Assembly (NCBI GenBank): GCA_023443095.1
Contig: JAEZVV010000124.1
Coordinates: 1 to 35,545, forward strand
DNA from: Pseudomonadota bacterium
GTDB lineage: Bacteria > Pseudomonadota > Gammaproteobacteria > Burkholderiales > Burkholderiaceae_F
DNA length: 35,545 nt
Reading direction: 5' to 3'
Part shown: one piece after another, positions 34,177-35,545 of the stretch
Position numbering within the stretch: the stretch's first letter is position 1
Layout: every line of letters starts with the position of its first letter
Notes under the pieces: model-generated
What the model was told of the DNA's origin: nothing
What the model saw: only the letters and a program-made list of their open reading frames with translations
Databases searched by the model: none
Made by a program: the position numbers and the translations under genes

Positions 34177-35498
34177 CTACATCATCGAGGCGATCAGCAG
34201 GCCAACGGCGACGGCGACCGTGCTGGCCACCACGCCCGGGATCATGAACGAATGGTTGAGCACGTATTTTCCGATCCGGGTCGTGCCCGACAGATCGAAG
34301 TTGATCGCGGCGATCAGCGAGCCGTAGGTCGGGATGAAGAAATAGCCGTTGACCGAGGGGAACATCGCGATCAGGTATTGCGGCCCGATACCCAGCGCGA
34401 TGCCCAGCGGCATCAGGGCGCGGGTGGTGGCCGCCTGCGAATACAGCAGCACCGACACGAAAAACAGCACTGGCGAGAAGGTCCAGGGGTGGGCGCGGGC
34501 GATCTCGCCCACGGCGCCGATGATCACGTCCTTGTGGGCGTTGATGAAGCTGTCGCCCAGCCAGGCCAGACCGAAGATGCCGATCACCGCCACCAGGCCG
34601 GCGCGGCTGGTCGAGGTCTTGACCACGTCGTTGACGTCGACCCGGGTGACCCAGAGCATCACGGCCGCGATCGCCATCATGAAGACCTCGAGCACGACCG
34701 CCATGCTCAAGGGGTCCTTGCTGCCCGGCAGGGTTCGGAGCGCCGGCAGGAAACCCATCAGCACCACCAGCGCCACGCCGGCGAGGAAGATGGTGGCCGA
34801 GGCCTTGGCCTTGGGCAGGAGCGGCGCCCGTTCGCTCAGGTCGGCAGCGGCAGGCACCATGCCGGCTTTGACCCGGGCCTGGTAGTCGGGGTCGTCGGCC
34901 AGGTCCTTGCCGATGTGCATTGATATCAGCCCGGCGACGATCACGCCGACCAGGGTCGAGGGTACGCAGATCATCAGGATCTGCGCCAGCCCCCAGTCGG
35001 TGAAGCCCTTGGCGGTGAAAAGTCCGAGCAGGGCCGCTGTGGCGGCCGACACCGGCGAGGCCGTGATCGACTGCTGCGAAGCGATGGTCGCCACCGCCAT
35101 CGGCCGCTCGGGACGGATGCCGCCGCTGTGCGCCACCTCGTAGATCACCGGCAGCAGCGGTTAATCGATGTGGCCGGTGCCGGCCAGAAACGAGAAGGTC
35201 CAGGTGGTGAGCGGCGCCACCACGGTCACGTTTTTGGGATTGGCGCGGATGATGCCTTCGGCCACCCGCACCAGAAAGTCGATGCCGCCGGCGGCGTCCA
35301 TCACCGACGCCGCCATGATCACCGCCAGGATGATAAGGATCACGTCGACCGGCGGCGAAGTCGGCGTCACGCCGAATACGAGCATCAGGACGAGCAGTCC
35401 CACCGCCCCCACAGCCCAAGGCCGATGCCGCTGAAACGGGCTCCCATCCAGATTGCCGCCAGTACCACCAGGAACTGCAGAACGATGCTGAGCGTCAT
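34177..35498 (-). pseudogene. dcuB: DcuA/DcuB-family anaerobic C4-dicarboxylate transporter, disrupted by a frameshift and an in-frame stop
   Basis: Membrane antiporter exchanging fumarate, malate or aspartate for succinate under anaerobiosis. Translation from ATG 35498 gives a good N-terminus (MTLSIVLQFLVVLAAIWMG) up to GIGLGLWG, then leaves the family frame in a five-G run (35409-35413 region). The family sequence resumes one frame over as AVGLLVLMLVFG and runs to AGTGHID, where TAA (35161-35163) interrupts. After it PLLPVIYEVAHSGGIRPERP continues in the same frame to a normal end at 34177. Together the pieces make a full carrier of about 440 residues. Either the gene is decaying, or the sequence has errors; everything else about it, including the hydrophobic pattern, is intact. 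Confidence 0.82.
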
Positions 35499-35545
35499 GG
35501 TCGTGTCAGCCGCCGCGCGGCAGGCTGTCCGTTCCGGCATATCGC

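Noticed and set aside
35161..35163. Programmed stop-codon recoding in the dcuB-like gene
   Set aside because: TAA is not a selenocysteine or pyrrolysine codon, no downstream recoding stem is evident, and the gene also carries a frameshift.

Overview
The window is high-GC bacterial chromosome with dense, short-spaced genes. The gene set is typical of a betaproteobacterium, probably Rhodocyclales or Burkholderiales: the mltG-tmk-holB-pilZ-tatD order, yciB-bolA-parvulin, DUF4936, NRDE and SelO/MsrB genes, and a livHMGF/acyl-CoA ligase cluster. That placement rests on gene order and remembered protein families, not on a search. No phage, transposon, CRISPR array, rRNA or tRNA was recognised. It looks like core chromosome with a few accessory metabolic clusters.

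Layout. (1) 1-2040 (-): the N-terminal ~680 codons of an exported PsrA/PhsA-type molybdopterin oxidoreductase, cut by the window edge; then a small ClpP-like lipoprotein gene (+). (2) 2856-6192 (-): an oligopeptide-type ABC importer (binding protein plus two permeases) with no ATPase genes beside it, divergent from a SAM methyltransferase and followed by isoaspartyl dipeptidase (iadA). (3) 8518-10473 (-): rlhA, a U32-family 23S rRNA hydroxylase. (4) 10532-15031 (-): a translationally coupled housekeeping operon, mltG-tmk-holB-pilZ-tatD-ankyrin protein. (5) 15100-17236 (+): ygfZ, DUF4936 and NRDE genes, then a GNAT gene (-) and a ClbS/DfsB homologue (+). (6) 18490-29637 (-): an M16 peptidase, a Dabb protein, a bifunctional FadJ-like beta-oxidation enzyme, livFGMH and an AlkK-like acyl-CoA ligase. 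Together the last three read as uptake, CoA activation and beta-oxidation of an organic or fatty acid. (7) 29760-33416 (+): selO, msrB, yciB, bolA and a periplasmic parvulin, closed by a clear intrinsic terminator. (8) 33486-35498 (-): a LysE-type exporter and a DcuB-type C4-dicarboxylate carrier gene carrying two lesions, a one-base frameshift in a G tract and an in-frame TAA.

The exported sulfur/oxyanion-type Mo enzyme, a Dcu carrier and one FNR-like box suggest a facultative anaerobe. I did not find a convincing new defence or mobile system. The observations most worth a second look are the doubly damaged dcuB, the two incomplete ABC importers (one without ATPases, one without a binding protein), the ClbS homologue, a perfect 20-bp palindrome over the tatD translation start region, and an operator-like inverted repeat upstream of rlhA.
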